A stretch of DNA of 64,000 nucleotides from Streptomyces sp. C10-9-1 (GCF_024497955.1 NZ_JANHKP010000013.1:124001-188000), one strand, 5' to 3'. Numbered from the stretch's first letter, positions 1 to 10,266 are shown. Translations and numbers: made by a program. Notes: a model not told the origin generated them from the sequence alone.

Positions 1-1
1 C

Positions 2-1129
2 GTGCAGCACCCCGTGATCTCCCAGGTCGCGGCGGCCGTCTTCGGCGACGGGACCTTCTTCTTCGTCCTCCTGGCCGCCGCCACCGCCCTGGTGCTGTTC
101 CTCGCCGCCAACACCGCCTACAACGGCTTCCCGCTGCTCGGCTCGATCCTGGCCCAGGACCGCTACCTGCCCCGCCAGCTCCACACCCGCGGAGACCGGC
201 TCGCCTTCTCCAACGGCATCGTGCTCCTCGCGGGCGCCGCCGTCCTGCTGGTGTGGATCTACGGCGCCGACTCCACCCGGCTGATCCAGCTCTACATCGT
301 CGGCGTCTTCGTCTCCTTCACGCTCAGCCAGACCGGCATGGTCCGGCACTGGAACCGCCACCTGGCCGCCGAGCGGAACAAGGCCAAGCGCCGCCACATG
401 ATCCGCTCGCGCGCCATCAACGCCTTCGGGGCCTTCTTCACCGGGCTGGTCCTCGTCGTCGTCCTCGTCACCAAGTTCACCCACGGAGCCTGGGTCGCCC
501 TGCTCGGCATGGTGATCTTCTTCGGCACCATGACCGCCATCCGCAGGCACTACGACCGGGTCGCCGACGAGATCTCCGCGCCCGAGGAGCCCGCCGACGA
601 CACCGTGCGCCCCTCCCGGGTCCACTCGATCGTGCTGGTCTCCAAGGTCCACCGGCCCACCCTGAGGGCGGTCTCCTACGCCCAGCTGATGCGCTCCGAC
701 CGGCTGGAGGCGCTCAGCGTCAACGTCGACCCGGCCGAGACGCGCGCCCTCCAGGCGGAATGGGAGCGCCGGGGCATCAACGTCCCGCTGAAGATCCTCG
801 ACTCGCCCTACCGCGAGATCACCCGGCCCGTGATCGAGTACGTCAGGAGCCTGCGCCGCGAGAGCCCCCGCGACGCGGTCAGCGTGATCATCCCGGAGTA
901 CGTGGTCGGCCACTGGTACGAGCACCTGCTCCACAACCAGAGCGCCCTGCGCCTGAAGGGGCGGCTGCTGTTCACCCCGGGCGTCATGGTCACCTCCGTG
1001 CCCTACCAGCTGGAGTCCTCCGAGGCGGCCAAGCGCCGGGCGCGCAAGCGCCAGGACTGGAGCGCGCCCGGCGCGGTGCGCCGCGGGCCGGTGGACCGGC
1101 GGACCAAGGAGCCCAGCGGCAAGGGCTGA
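2..1129 (+). CDS. APC-family amino acid permease-like transporter, 3' part only
   Basis: The reading frame is already open at the window edge, so the N-terminal transmembrane half lies outside. What is visible is about four hydrophobic segments in the first 180 residues (near residues 17-37, 72-110 and 142-180 of the visible part), followed by a roughly 175-residue polar C-terminal tail ending in a Lys/Arg-rich stretch. The motif FLAANTAYNGFPLLGS and the long cytoplasmic tail are typical of the actinobacterial APC-superfamily permeases that usually sit beside a TrmA-type RNA methyltransferase, as here. Substrate cannot be read from this fragment. The next gene begins about 150 bp downstream on the same strand. 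Confidence 0.8.
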   Translation: MQHPVISQVAAAVFGDGTFFFVLLAAATALVLFLAANTAYNGFPLLGSILAQDRYLPRQLHTRGDRLAFSNGIVLLAGAAVLLVWIYGADSTRLIQLYIVGVFVSFTLSQTGMVRHWNRHLAAERNKAKRRHMIRSRAINAFGAFFTGLVLVVVLVTKFTHGAWVALLGMVIFFGTMTAIRRHYDRVADEISAPEEPADDTVRPSRVHSIVLVSKVHRPTLRAVSYAQLMRSDRLEALSVNVDPAETRALQAEWERRGINVPLKILDSPYREITRPVIEYVRSLRRESPRDAVSVIIPEYVVGHWYEHLLHNQSALRLKGRLLFTPGVMVTSVPYQLESSEAAKRRARKRQDWSAPGAVRRGPVDRRTKEPSGKG

Positions 1130-1281
1130 CGCGGGGCGGCCGGCGGCCCGGGCCGGGCGCCGCGGGAGGCCGGCCGCCCCGGCACCGGCGCCCGCGGGGC
1201 GGTCGGGAGCACGCCCGCGCCGACGTACACTGGACGGTCGTTGTCCGGCCGCCCGCCCCCGCCCCCTGGAGTCACCCCGCC

Positions 1282-2610
1282 ATGCAGAACGCACCCGAGA
1301 CGTCGCTGGTCGGGACCGAGTACGAGGTCGAGGTCGGCCCGGTCGCCCACGGCGGCCACTGCGTCGCCCGCACCGAGGAAGGCCGGGTGCTCTTCGTCCG
1401 CCACGCCCTGCCGGGCGAGCGGGTCGTCGCCCGCGTCACCGAGGGCGACGAGGACTCCCGTTTCCTGCGCGCCGACGCCGTGACCGTGCTGGAGGCGAGC
1501 AAGGACCGGGTCGAGGCGCCCTGCCCCTACTCCGGCCCGGGCAGGTGCGGCGGCTGCGACTGGCAGCACGCCAAGCCCGGTGCGCAGCGCCGCCTCAAGG
1601 GCGAGGTGATCGCCGAGCAGCTGCAGCGGCTCGCCGGGCTCACCCCGGAGCAGGCGGGCTGGGACGGCACCGTGATGCCCGCGCCCGGGGACAAGCTCCC
1701 CGCGGGCGAGGTACCGGCCTGGCGCACCCGCGTGCAGTACGCCGTCGACGCCGAGGGGCGCGCCGGGCTGCGCAAGCACCGCTCACACGAGGTCCAGCCG
1801 GTCGACCACTGCATGATCGCCGCCCCCGGGGTGACCGAACTCGGCATCGAGAAGCAGGACTGGCCGCAGATGGCGACCGTCGAGGCCATCGCCGCCACCG
1901 GCTCCCACGACCGCCAGGTGGTGCTCACCCCGCGTCCGGGCGGGCGCCTTCCGCTGGTGGAGCTCGACAAGCCGGTGTCCGTGCTGCGCGTCGAGGAGCG
2001 CGACGGCTCGGTCCACCGGGTCCACGGCCGCGCCTTCGTCCGGGAGCGGGCCGACGACCGCACCTACCGGGTCGGGATGGGCGGCTTCTGGCAGGTCCAC
2101 CCCGGGGCCGCCGACCTGCTGGTGAAGGCCGTGATGCAGGGGCTGCTGCCGCGCAAGGGGGACATGGCGCTCGACCTCTACTGCGGGGTGGGCCTCTTCG
2201 CCGGTGCCCTCGCGGACCGGGTGGGGGACAAGGGCGCGGTGCTGGGCATCGAGTCGGGCAAGCGCGCGGTGGAGGACGCCCGGCACAACCTCCAGGACTT
2301 CGACCGGGTCCGCATCGAGCAGGGCAAGGTGGAGTCGGTGCTGCCCCGGACGGGCATCACCGACGTCGACATCGTCGTCCTGGACCCGCCGCGCGCGGGG
2401 GCGGGCAAGCAGACGGTGCGCCACCTCGCCTCCCTGGGCGCCCGCCGCATCGCCTACGTCGCCTGCGACCCGGCCGCCCTCGCCCGCGACCTCGCGTACT
2501 TCCACGAGTCCGGCTACCGCCCGCGCACGCTGCGGGCGTTCGACCTGTTTCCGATGACGCATCATGTGGAGTGCGTGGCGATTCTGGAGCCGGTGAAGAA
2601 GGACGCCTGA
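1282..2610 (+). CDS. TrmA/RumA-family class I SAM-dependent RNA methyltransferase with TRAM domain
   Basis: This 442-residue protein probably makes 5-methyluridine in rRNA or tRNA. An N-terminal TRAM-like beta domain (about residues 1-60) is followed by a Cys cluster at about 81-94 (CPYSGPGRCGGCDW) expected to hold a 4Fe-4S cluster. The SAM-binding motif DLYCGVGLFAG is near 297, DPPRAG near 369, and ACDPA near 394 carries the catalytic Cys of the family. ATG 1282 is chosen because GGAG at 1268-1271 precedes it and the protein then begins directly with the TRAM domain; the open frame extends much further upstream only because of GC bias. Length is normal for the family. The exact target base cannot be decided from sequence. 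Confidence 0.9.
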   Translation: MQNAPETSLVGTEYEVEVGPVAHGGHCVARTEEGRVLFVRHALPGERVVARVTEGDEDSRFLRADAVTVLEASKDRVEAPCPYSGPGRCGGCDWQHAKPGAQRRLKGEVIAEQLQRLAGLTPEQAGWDGTVMPAPGDKLPAGEVPAWRTRVQYAVDAEGRAGLRKHRSHEVQPVDHCMIAAPGVTELGIEKQDWPQMATVEAIAATGSHDRQVVLTPRPGGRLPLVELDKPVSVLRVEERDGSVHRVHGRAFVRERADDRTYRVGMGGFWQVHPGAADLLVKAVMQGLLPRKGDMALDLYCGVGLFAGALADRVGDKGAVLGIESGKRAVEDARHNLQDFDRVRIEQGKVESVLPRTGITDVDIVVLDPPRAGAGKQTVRHLASLGARRIAYVACDPAALARDLAYFHESGYRPRTLRAFDLFPMTHHVECVAILEPVKKDA

Positions 2611-2858
2611 CCTGGGGTTATCCGAGTTGTGGGCGTTACATGCGCTAGGTGGGACATCTCGATGCATGTTCGACGCACGGAGTGCACTGCCTGATGGTCC
2701 GTCATGCGCGGCTTGAGGCTGCTGGACGGGCGATCGCCTGTGCGGAGCCGCCGCGATGAGGTGGTGATGCCGACCGTCGCGCGGTTGGCTGGCCCCGCCT
2801 CTTGCTTCTCGGCTGTGACGTTCCGTAATCCTGGGGCGAGTCGTGGGCGGATGTCGCG

Positions 2859-3600
2859 TCAGAGGCCGTAGGGGCTCCAGTGCCCGAGGAAGGGAGTCAG
2901 ACCGTCGGCTCGTGGTTCGGGGATGCCGGGTAGCCGGAGCATGCTCAGCGGGTCAAGGCGCTCCACAGTGGCTGCTGCCCAGTCGATCCATGCCTCGGAT
3001 GGGGCTCGGGCCTGCCTCGGCGGCACGTTTTCGACTCGCGTGCGTACCGCGAGTCGGATGGCGTGGCACCATGCGGCTTCCTGCGCCTCGAAGCGCCTGA
3101 CGCGGTAGGTCTCGGTGCGCTGGACGCGTGCTTCATCCACGGCGGCTTCCCAGTGGATGCGCTTCTGGTGGGCTGCTTAGATCTCGTCGAGACGTGTGCG
3201 TTCGGCGGCTTCGCCGCGAAGGGTGACCTCCTGCGGGATCTCGGCGAGCTGGTCTTCGAGGGATCGTCGGGTGCGTCGGCCCACATGCTCGCCCGGTGTC
3301 GTAGGCCGCCGCTGAGGGCGAAGCGCAGGCGTTCGGGCGCGGTGTAGTCGAAGCGGAGGATCCTGATTCAGGAGTTCTTCCTGGCCTCGGCGAGTTCCTG
3401 CTCGGTAGCAGCGATGTGTTCGCTCCTGCCCCTGGAGGACGAGGAACGCCACAGTCTGTCCCTGTGCGGTGATGGTGAAGCGGGGAGACGCCGTGCGGCG
3501 GCGATGGGACGGAGGTGCGAAGCCGGCCTGTCCTGCCGAACTGGAATGTTCTTTGGCTTTCGGCTGAGGGGATCAGTATCGGGGACTTCCTGAGATTCAC
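2859..3600 (-). pseudogene. Decayed conserved hypothetical gene, C-terminal part recognisable
   Basis: Reading leftward, a coherent protein can be followed only by changing frame and passing stops. One frame holds ARKNS, then TGA at 3368-3370, then RILRFDYTAPERLRFALSGG. After a shift near 3265-3285 it continues as RRSLEDQLAEIPQEVTLRG, meets an in-frame TAA at 3177-3179, and resumes as AAHQKRIHWEAAVDEARVQ to a C-terminus ending FLGHWSPYGL and TGA at 2859-2861. The intact-looking C-terminus and charged helical middle resemble a hypothetical family I recall from Streptomyces accessory regions; function is unknown. At least two stops and one frameshift argue that it is dead. The 5' limit is uncertain. 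Confidence 0.55.
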
Positions 3601-3798
3601 GGTGGCGTGCTTGGTGGTGCGGCCTCCTTCGGGGAAGGCCCGGGGAGCCGGGGTGGTCGATGACCACAGAGGCGAGACGCCAGGCGGCGCAGGGAATCGG
3701 TCGTTGACGGTCTGGTGCGAGGCCGTTGGTGTGAGCGCAGCGCAGACGGAACCCGATGCGGCTCATGGATGAACACGCCCTGTGATCCATCAGCTAGT

Positions 3799-3817
3799 AC
3801 GTTGACTCTGTCAACGT
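3799..3817. promoter_or_regulatory. Palindromic operator candidate, site 1 of 3 (ACGTTGAC-N3-GTCAACGT)
   Basis: Perfect inverted repeat with 8-bp arms and a 3-bp spacer, 138 bp upstream of the kinase-helicase start codon. Its core GTTGAC-N3-GTCAAC recurs exactly at 25966 and 37611, both just upstream of other units of the same island. The left arm contains TTGAC, which could double as a -35 element, although I see no convincing -10 at the usual distance here. Inferred role: binding site of a dimeric regulator shared by the island. Confidence 0.6.
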
Positions 3818-3954
3818 GTAAATGCGTTGTTCACGACGAAACACTCGTGTACGCTCCCTGTGGGCTGGGGGTCTGTCCGTGTCAGGTTCCACGGCATTCT
3901 CCCGTGGGGAGTCGTGTGCTCGCAGGGCCACGCGAAAACGCAAGGGAATGGGCT

Positions 3955-6900
3955 GTGGCGACGGAGATGATCGCGGGGCGGTTCCGGCTCCTGGGTGCTG
4001 TGGACTCGGGCAGCATGGGCGAGGTCCACAGGGCCGAGGATCTGGAGGCCGCTCCAGGCGACGCCGACCGCGTCGTGGCGGTCAAGCGGATCCTCCGGCG
4101 CCGGTCCGGCCTGCAGATCGACACGCACGGCGACACCAAGACCGTGGAACGGTTCGCCCGCGAGGTGCGGATCATGCAGACCTTCGCCCGGCACCCCAAC
4201 CTCCCGCGTACGATCGCCGGCGGTGTGGACGACACGAACGGCGGCCTGCCCTACCTCGCGATGGAATTCCTCGACGGCCATCCTCTGGCCGACCTGGTCG
4301 CCGACGAGCCGCAGCTGCCGATCTCCTGGGCGGCGGCCATTGCCGTGCAGATGGCGGAGGGGCTCAAGGCCGCACACGTCGAGGGCGTCGTGCACCGCGA
4401 CCTCAAGCCCCGCAATGTCATGCTCACCCGCGGTGGCCTCGTGAAGGTCCTGGACTTCGGCATGGGCCGGATCGTCGACGATTCGGATGGCGCCAAGCTC
4501 ACCAGCACGGGTGTCACCGTCGGCACCGCCCGCTACATGGCCCCCGAGCAGTTCGAGGGCGGAGCCGTGACCCCGGCGGCGGACCTCTACGCCCTCGGCT
4601 GCGTCCTGTACGAGATGCTCCTCGGCGTGCCGCCGTTCGTCGGCACCTCCGCGTACGAACTCGGCGAGAAGCACGTCCATCAGGCACCGAACCCGGTCCG
4701 GCTGGTCCGGCATGACGTCCCCGAGGCGCTCGCCCGCCTCGTCGACCGTCTCCTCGCCAAGAACCCGGCGGACCGTCCCGAGAGCGCCGCCGCCGTACGG
4801 GACGCCCTGCTGCCGTTCGTCGCGCCCGGCGAACTACTGCCCACCTGGAGCGAGTTCGATCCGCTGGGCCGCCTCCTCCAGGACCGGTCCGCGCTCTCCA
4901 CGCCCACGGCGCGGCAGGCTCCGCCCGACCGGCCGCCCGCCCAGACCCGCCCGCACGCCTCCGGCATGGACGTCTTCGGTGTCCACCGGGACCTGATCGA
5001 CGAGTACCGTGCCTTCACCCACGGCGGCACGATCATCCGCGACGAACGCGTCGCCGACTTCGTCCGGCGCGACCTCGACGCCAAGTCCCAGTGGCCCAAC
5101 CCCTGGCTCTCCCTCAACCCCTTCTTCGGCTCCGCCGGAACCGTTGCCGAACTCGCGTCCCAGGGCGTCCTCCACCCGGAGTGCGCGCGGACCTTCCAGG
5201 CGAAGAAGACCAGGGGCGGCACCGTCTGCGACGGCCGCCCGCTCACCCTCCACCAGCACCAGCGCGAAGCCGTCGACGCCGCCCGGTCCGGGGCGTCCTA
5301 CGTCCTCACCACCGGCACCGGCTCGGGCAAGTCCCTCTCCTACATCGTGCCCATCGTCGACAAGGTCCTCAGGGACCGGGAGACGGAGCCGCGAGGGACG
5401 GCCAAGAGAGTCCGCGCGATCATCGTCTACCCCATGAACGCCCTGGCCAACAGCCAACTCAAGGAGCTGGAGAAGTACCTGAGGGACGGCTACGGCACAG
5501 GACGCGAGCCCGTCACCTTCGCCCGCTACACCGGCCAGGAGGACGACGCCGCCCGCAGGGAGATCCGTGACAACCCGCCGGACATCCTGCTCACCAACTA
5601 CGTGATGCTGGAGCTGATGCTCACCCGCCCCGACGACCGCGACAGCCTCGTCCGGATGGCCAAGGGCCTCGAGTTCCTCGTCTTCGACGAACTCCACACC
5701 TACCGAGGCCGCCAGGGCGCCGACGTCGCCCTGCTCATCCGCCGCGTCCGCGAGGCGTGCCAGGCCGACCGTCTCCAGTGCGTCGGAACCTCTGCCACCA
5801 TGTCCACCGAGGGCACGATCGACGAGCAGAAGAGCGTGGTCGCGGGCGTCGCCTCCAAGCTCTTCGGCACGAGGATCCGCATCGAGCACGTCATCGGCGA
5901 GACCCTGGTCCGCGCCACCGACCCGGCCCCCGACACCGTCCCTGCCGAGCGGCTGCGCACCATCGACGCGCCCCGCGCGTACGCCGACCTGGTCCGCGAC
6001 CCGCTCGCCCGCTGGATCGAGACCCGCTTCGGCCTGGCCACCGACACCCTCACCGACCGCCTCGTCCGCCAGAAGCCCGCCAAGATCGAGGAGGCGGCCG
6101 AGGACCTCGCCCGGGAGAGCGGCGTGTCCGTCGAGGACTGCGCCGCGGCCCTGCGCGCCACCCTGGAGGCCGGCTCGCAGGCCCGTCACCCCGTCACGGA
6201 ACGCCCCCTCTTCGCCTTCCGCCTCCACCAGTTCCTCTCCAAGGGCGACACCGTCTATGTCACTCTGGAGGACCCGGAAAGCCGCCACCTCACCCGTGAC
6301 TACCAGCAGGTGCAGCCCGGCACCGACGGCAAGCGCCTCATCCCGCTCGCCTTCTGCCGGGAGTGCGGCCAGGAGTACCTGACGGTGTGGCGCACCGAGA
6401 AGGACGGAGAGGTCCGCTACGAGTCCCGCCGCGACACCTCCGCCACGGGCGGCAGGGCCGGCGACGGCTACCTTTACGTCGGCCGCCCCTGGCCCCGCTC
6501 GCTCGACGAGGCCGTCGCCGAGCGCAAGCTGCCGGAGTCGTGGCTGGAGCTCGACGACCGTGGTCAGGAAGTCGTCAGGAAGTCGCACCGCGAGCGCGCG
6601 CCCCGCGCCGTGACCGTCGACCCCTACGGGTACGAGGGACGGGGCGACCTGGACGCCGCCTTCATCCCGGCCCCGTTCCGCTTCTGCATCCAGTGCTCGG
6701 TGTCCTACGAGCAGCCGCGCGGCAAGGACTTCGCGAAGCTCGCGACCCTCGACCAGGAAGGCCGGTCCTCCGCCACCTCCCTGGTGTCGGCGGCCGTCGT
6801 CCGCTCCCTCAAGGCCGTTCCCGAGGAAGCCCTCGACAAGGAGGCGCGCAAGCTCCTCACCTTCGTCGACAACCGCCAGGACGCCTCCCTCCAGGCCGGC

Positions 6901-9900
6901 CACTTCAACGACTTCGTCCAGATCACCCAACTGCGCGGCGCGCTCTACCGGGCCGCCCTGGACGCCGGGGAAGAGGGCATCCACCACGAGGAGCTGGCCA
7001 CCCGCGTGGCGAACGCCCTCGCCCTGGACCCCGTCGGATACACCGGGCAGTCGGACCTGCCGCCCGCCCTCGCCCGCAACGCGGCCAAGACCCTGCGTGA
7101 CGTCATCGCCTTCCGTCTCTACCTCGACCTGGAGAGCGGCTGGCGCATCACCATGCCGAACCTGGAGCGGACCGGTCTGCTGACGATCGACTACGCGGAC
7201 CTCCAGTGGGTCGCCGAGCGTGACGAGCGCTGGCAGGACACGCATGCGGCGCTCCGCGACGCCGACCCCGCCCTGCGCGCCGAGATCACGCGGACGCTCC
7301 TGGACGACATGCGCCGCGAACTCGCCATCGACGTCCAGTACTTCCGCGACGACTTCGACGCCCTCCAGCGTGCCAGCGAGGAACGCCTCATCGACCCGTG
7401 GGTCCTCGGCAGGTCCGACGCGCCCAGGGTCAAGACCGCCTACCCGCAGCCCTCCAGCCCCGGCATGGACCGGTCCGGGCACTTCCTCTCGGCCCGCGGC
7501 AAGTTCGGCAAGTACCTGCGCCGCACCGCACCCACGGTCTTCGACGTGCGCGACGGCGTGAAGCTGGACAACAGGGACCTCCAGAAGATCATCGAGGGCC
7601 TGCTGAAGGTGCTCGCAAAGGCCGGCCTGGTCACCGAGGTCAGCGCCGCCCCCCAGCGCGCTGGCCGCTTCCGCGCGCCGACCGGTCCCGCCGCCACCGG
7701 CTACCGGATCTCCGCCGCCTCCCTCATCTGGCGGGCCGGCCCCGGCGAGTCCGGCGCCCACGACCCCCTCACCCGCACCTACGCCAGCGGCGACGGGCCG
7801 CGCGTCAACACCTTCTTCCGCGACCTCTACCGCAACGCCGCCGCCGAACTGTCCGGCCTGTTCGCCCGTGAGCACACCGCCCAGGTCGACCCCGCCGAGC
7901 GTGAGCGCCGCGAGGAAGCCTTCAGCAAGGCCGAACTGAAGCTCCTCTACTGCTCCCCGACCATGGAGCTGGGCGTCGACATCTCGTCCCTCAACGCGGT
8001 CATGATGCGCAACGTGCCGCCCACCCCGGCCAACTACGCACAGCGCAGCGGACGCGCCGGCCGGAGCGGCCAGCCCGCCCTCGTCACCACGTACTGCGCC
8101 ACCGGCAACAGCCACGACCAGTACTACTTCCGTCGCTCCGAGCGCATGGTGGCGGGCGCCGTCGCCCCGCCGCGCCTCGACCTCGCCAACGAAGACCTCG
8201 TCCTCTCCCACCTCCAGGGCATCTGGCTCGCCGAGGCCGGGCTGAAGCTCGGCCGGGCCATTCCGCAGATCATCGACATCGCGTACGACGAGAGCCTGGG
8301 CCGCCCGAACCCGGCGCTCCACCTCCACGACGACCTGTACGCGGCCTCCCGCGACGCCGACGCGCAGGCCCGTACGGTGGCGGCGGCCCACCGGGTCCTC
8401 GGCCCGTTGCTTGCCGACTTCGCCACGACCGTCTGGTGGGACGAGCGCTGGATCGAGGACCGCGTCCGTACCGCCCCCGACCGCTTCGACCGCGCCTTCG
8501 ACCGCTGGCGCGACCTCTTCCGGGCCGCCCTCGTCGACCAGTACGTCCAGAACAAGCGGGTCCTCGACCACACCCTCACGGAAGGCGACCGGCGGCGCGC
8601 CGTCGCCCGCCGCAAGGAGGCGGAGACCCAGCTCAATCTCCTCAAGAACGAGACCCCGGACAGCAGGTCCGTCCTCTCCGACTTCAACCCCTACCGCTAC
8701 CTCGCCTCCGAGGGCTTCCTGCCCGGCTACTCCTTCCCCCGCCTGCCGCTGGCCGCCTACATCCCGACCACCGGCCGCCGCCACGGCGACGGCGACTACC
8801 TCCAGCGCCCCCGGTTCCTCGCCATCCGCGAGTTCGGCCCCGGCGCGCTGATCTATCACGAGGGCGCCCGCTACCAGGTGACCCGCGTCCAGCTGCCCCC
8901 GGACTCCTCCGGCGACATCGCCACCACCGCGGCCACCCGCTGCAAGCACTGCGGCTACCACCACGATCCCGAGCGGCGCGCCGACGTCTGCGACATGTGC
9001 AAGGAGCCGCTCGGCGCCGCCGCCTACAACCTGCTGCACCTGCACACCGTCTACACCCAGCGCCGGGAGCGGATCTCCTCCGACGAGGAGGAGCGCCGCA
9101 GGGCCGGATTCCGGCTGGAGATCTCGTACCGCTTCCAGGACCACGGCATCCGCAAGGGCCGCCAGGACGCCCACGTCTCGGACCCGGCGGGCAGTCTCGC
9201 CACGATCTCGTACGGCGACTCGGCCACCGTCCGCATCACCAACAAGGGACGGCTGCGGGCCAAGGAGAACGAGCAGGACGGCTACTGGCTCGACCCCGCA
9301 AGCGGCCACTGGATGAACGAACGCGATGCCGCCGAGGCGTCCGGCGACTCCAGCGAGATGCCGGTCATCGACCCGGACGGCAACGAGAAGCGCCGCAAGA
9401 AGCGGGTCGTGCCCTTCGTCGAGGACCGCCGCAACATCCTCGTCGTCACCCTCGACGAGCCGCTGCCCGAACCCGTCGCCCTCACTCTGATGTACGCCCT
9501 GGAGCGGGGCGTCGAGGCGGCGTTCGAGCTGGAGGACTCCGAGCTCACCAGCGAACTGCTCCCGCCCGACGACGGCCCCCGCAACCGCTTCCTGCTCACC
9601 GAGGCCGCGGAGGGCGGCGCCGGAGTCCTGCGCCGACTCCAGGCCGAGCCCGGAGCGCTCGCCGTCGCCGCCCGCCGCGCCCTGGAGATCTGCCACTTCG
9701 ACGAGCACGGAGTGGACCAGGCCAAGCAGCACTGCGCCCGCGGCTGCTACGACTGCCTGCTCACCTACGGCAACCAGCTCGACCATGCGGCCATCGACCG
9801 CCACACCGTCGTCCACCTGCTGCGCCGCCTCGCCTCCGCCGTGTCCGAGCCCGAAGGTCGGGGCGAGTCCCCGACGGAGCAGCACCGGCGGCTCGTCGAG

Positions 9901-10266
9901 GAACTGGGGCGAACGGCCCCGAAGCTCGCCGACACGCCGGCCGACGACGCCGACGACATGGCGAACACTCCCCTGGAGCAGACCCTCGTCACCTGGCTCA
10001 GGGACCACGGCCTGCGCCTGCCCGACGAGGGCCGGACCCTCGTCGGCACCGCCCTCCCCGACTTCGTCTACCACCTGCCCGGCGTCAACCTCGCCGTCTT
10101 CGTCGACGGGCCGGACAAGGAGGAGGACGCCACCCGCGACGAGGACGCCGAGGAGCGCCTCTACGACGCCGGCTGGGGCGTCGTCCGCTTCCCGGCCGAC
10201 CCCGCCGACTGGGACGCCGTCGTCGCCCGCCACGCCCGCTACTTCGGCGGCCCCGCCGCCTCCTGA
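3955..10266 (+). CDS. Ser/Thr kinase + DEAD-box helicase + DUF1998/MZB zinc region + Vsr-like nuclease fusion, DruE/DrmAB-like
   Basis: A 2103-aa multidomain protein. Residues ~5-300 are a Hanks-type kinase with its catalytic motifs present: VAVKRI near 41, HRDLKPRN near 146, DFG near 168 and the GTARYMAPEQ loop near 189. A superfamily-2 helicase follows: TGTGSGKS near 453, DELH near 577, GTSAT near 611, FVDNRQDASLQAGHFNDF near 968, and a C-lobe with QRSGRAGRSG near 1363. Cys pairs near 1662 (CKHC, CDMC) and near 1915 (CARGCYDCLL) form the DUF1998/MZB zinc region seen in MrfA, DruE and DrmB. Residues ~2001-2103 (PDFVY, VFVDGP, GWGVVRFP) resemble a Vsr/DUF559 nuclease. GTG 3955 is chosen for AAGGGA at 3942-3947. 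First gene of a cassette with an SNF2 helicase and an N6-methyltransferase. Known DruE proteins lack the kinase, as far as I know. Role in anti-phage defence is inferred. Confidence 0.88.
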   Translation: MATEMIAGRFRLLGAVDSGSMGEVHRAEDLEAAPGDADRVVAVKRILRRRSGLQIDTHGDTKTVERFAREVRIMQTFARHPNLPRTIAGGVDDTNGGLPYLAMEFLDGHPLADLVADEPQLPISWAAAIAVQMAEGLKAAHVEGVVHRDLKPRNVMLTRGGLVKVLDFGMGRIVDDSDGAKLTSTGVTVGTARYMAPEQFEGGAVTPAADLYALGCVLYEMLLGVPPFVGTSAYELGEKHVHQAPNPVRLVRHDVPEALARLVDRLLAKNPADRPESAAAVRDALLPFVAPGELLPTWSEFDPLGRLLQDRSALSTPTARQAPPDRPPAQTRPHASGMDVFGVHRDLIDEYRAFTHGGTIIRDERVADFVRRDLDAKSQWPNPWLSLNPFFGSAGTVAELASQGVLHPECARTFQAKKTRGGTVCDGRPLTLHQHQREAVDAARSGASYVLTTGTGSGKSLSYIVPIVDKVLRDRETEPRGTAKRVRAIIVYPMNALANSQLKELEKYLRDGYGTGREPVTFARYTGQEDDAARREIRDNPPDILLTNYVMLELMLTRPDDRDSLVRMAKGLEFLVFDELHTYRGRQGADVALLIRRVREACQADRLQCVGTSATMSTEGTIDEQKSVVAGVASKLFGTRIRIEHVIGETLVRATDPAPDTVPAERLRTIDAPRAYADLVRDPLARWIETRFGLATDTLTDRLVRQKPAKIEEAAEDLARESGVSVEDCAAALRATLEAGSQARHPVTERPLFAFRLHQFLSKGDTVYVTLEDPESRHLTRDYQQVQPGTDGKRLIPLAFCRECGQEYLTVWRTEKDGEVRYESRRDTSATGGRAGDGYLYVGRPWPRSLDEAVAERKLPESWLELDDRGQEVVRKSHRERAPRAVTVDPYGYEGRGDLDAAFIPAPFRFCIQCSVSYEQPRGKDFAKLATLDQEGRSSATSLVSAAVVRSLKAVPEEALDKEARKLLTFVDNRQDASLQAGHFNDFVQITQLRGALYRAALDAGEEGIHHEELATRVANALALDPVGYTGQSDLPPALARNAAKTLRDVIAFRLYLDLESGWRITMPNLERTGLLTIDYADLQWVAERDERWQDTHAALRDADPALRAEITRTLLDDMRRELAIDVQYFRDDFDALQRASEERLIDPWVLGRSDAPRVKTAYPQPSSPGMDRSGHFLSARGKFGKYLRRTAPTVFDVRDGVKLDNRDLQKIIEGLLKVLAKAGLVTEVSAAPQRAGRFRAPTGPAATGYRISAASLIWRAGPGESGAHDPLTRTYASGDGPRVNTFFRDLYRNAAAELSGLFAREHTAQVDPAERERREEAFSKAELKLLYCSPTMELGVDISSLNAVMMRNVPPTPANYAQRSGRAGRSGQPALVTTYCATGNSHDQYYFRRSERMVAGAVAPPRLDLANEDLVLSHLQGIWLAEAGLKLGRAIPQIIDIAYDESLGRPNPALHLHDDLYAASRDADAQARTVAAAHRVLGPLLADFATTVWWDERWIEDRVRTAPDRFDRAFDRWRDLFRAALVDQYVQNKRVLDHTLTEGDRRRAVARRKEAETQLNLLKNETPDSRSVLSDFNPYRYLASEGFLPGYSFPRLPLAAYIPTTGRRHGDGDYLQRPRFLAIREFGPGALIYHEGARYQVTRVQLPPDSSGDIATTAATRCKHCGYHHDPERRADVCDMCKEPLGAAAYNLLHLHTVYTQRRERISSDEEERRRAGFRLEISYRFQDHGIRKGRQDAHVSDPAGSLATISYGDSATVRITNKGRLRAKENEQDGYWLDPASGHWMNERDAAEASGDSSEMPVIDPDGNEKRRKKRVVPFVEDRRNILVVTLDEPLPEPVALTLMYALERGVEAAFELEDSELTSELLPPDDGPRNRFLLTEAAEGGAGVLRRLQAEPGALAVAARRALEICHFDEHGVDQAKQHCARGCYDCLLTYGNQLDHAAIDRHTVVHLLRRLASAVSEPEGRGESPTEQHRRLVEELGRTAPKLADTPADDADDMANTPLEQTLVTWLRDHGLRLPDEGRTLVGTALPDFVYHLPGVNLAVFVDGPDKEEDATRDEDAEERLYDAGWGVVRFPADPADWDAVVARHARYFGGPAAS

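Noticed and set aside
4834..10233. 1799-aa open frame on the minus strand
   Set aside because: Antisense shadow of the kinase-helicase gene caused by G/C third positions; Val/Gly/Asp-rich low-complexity product with no motifs.
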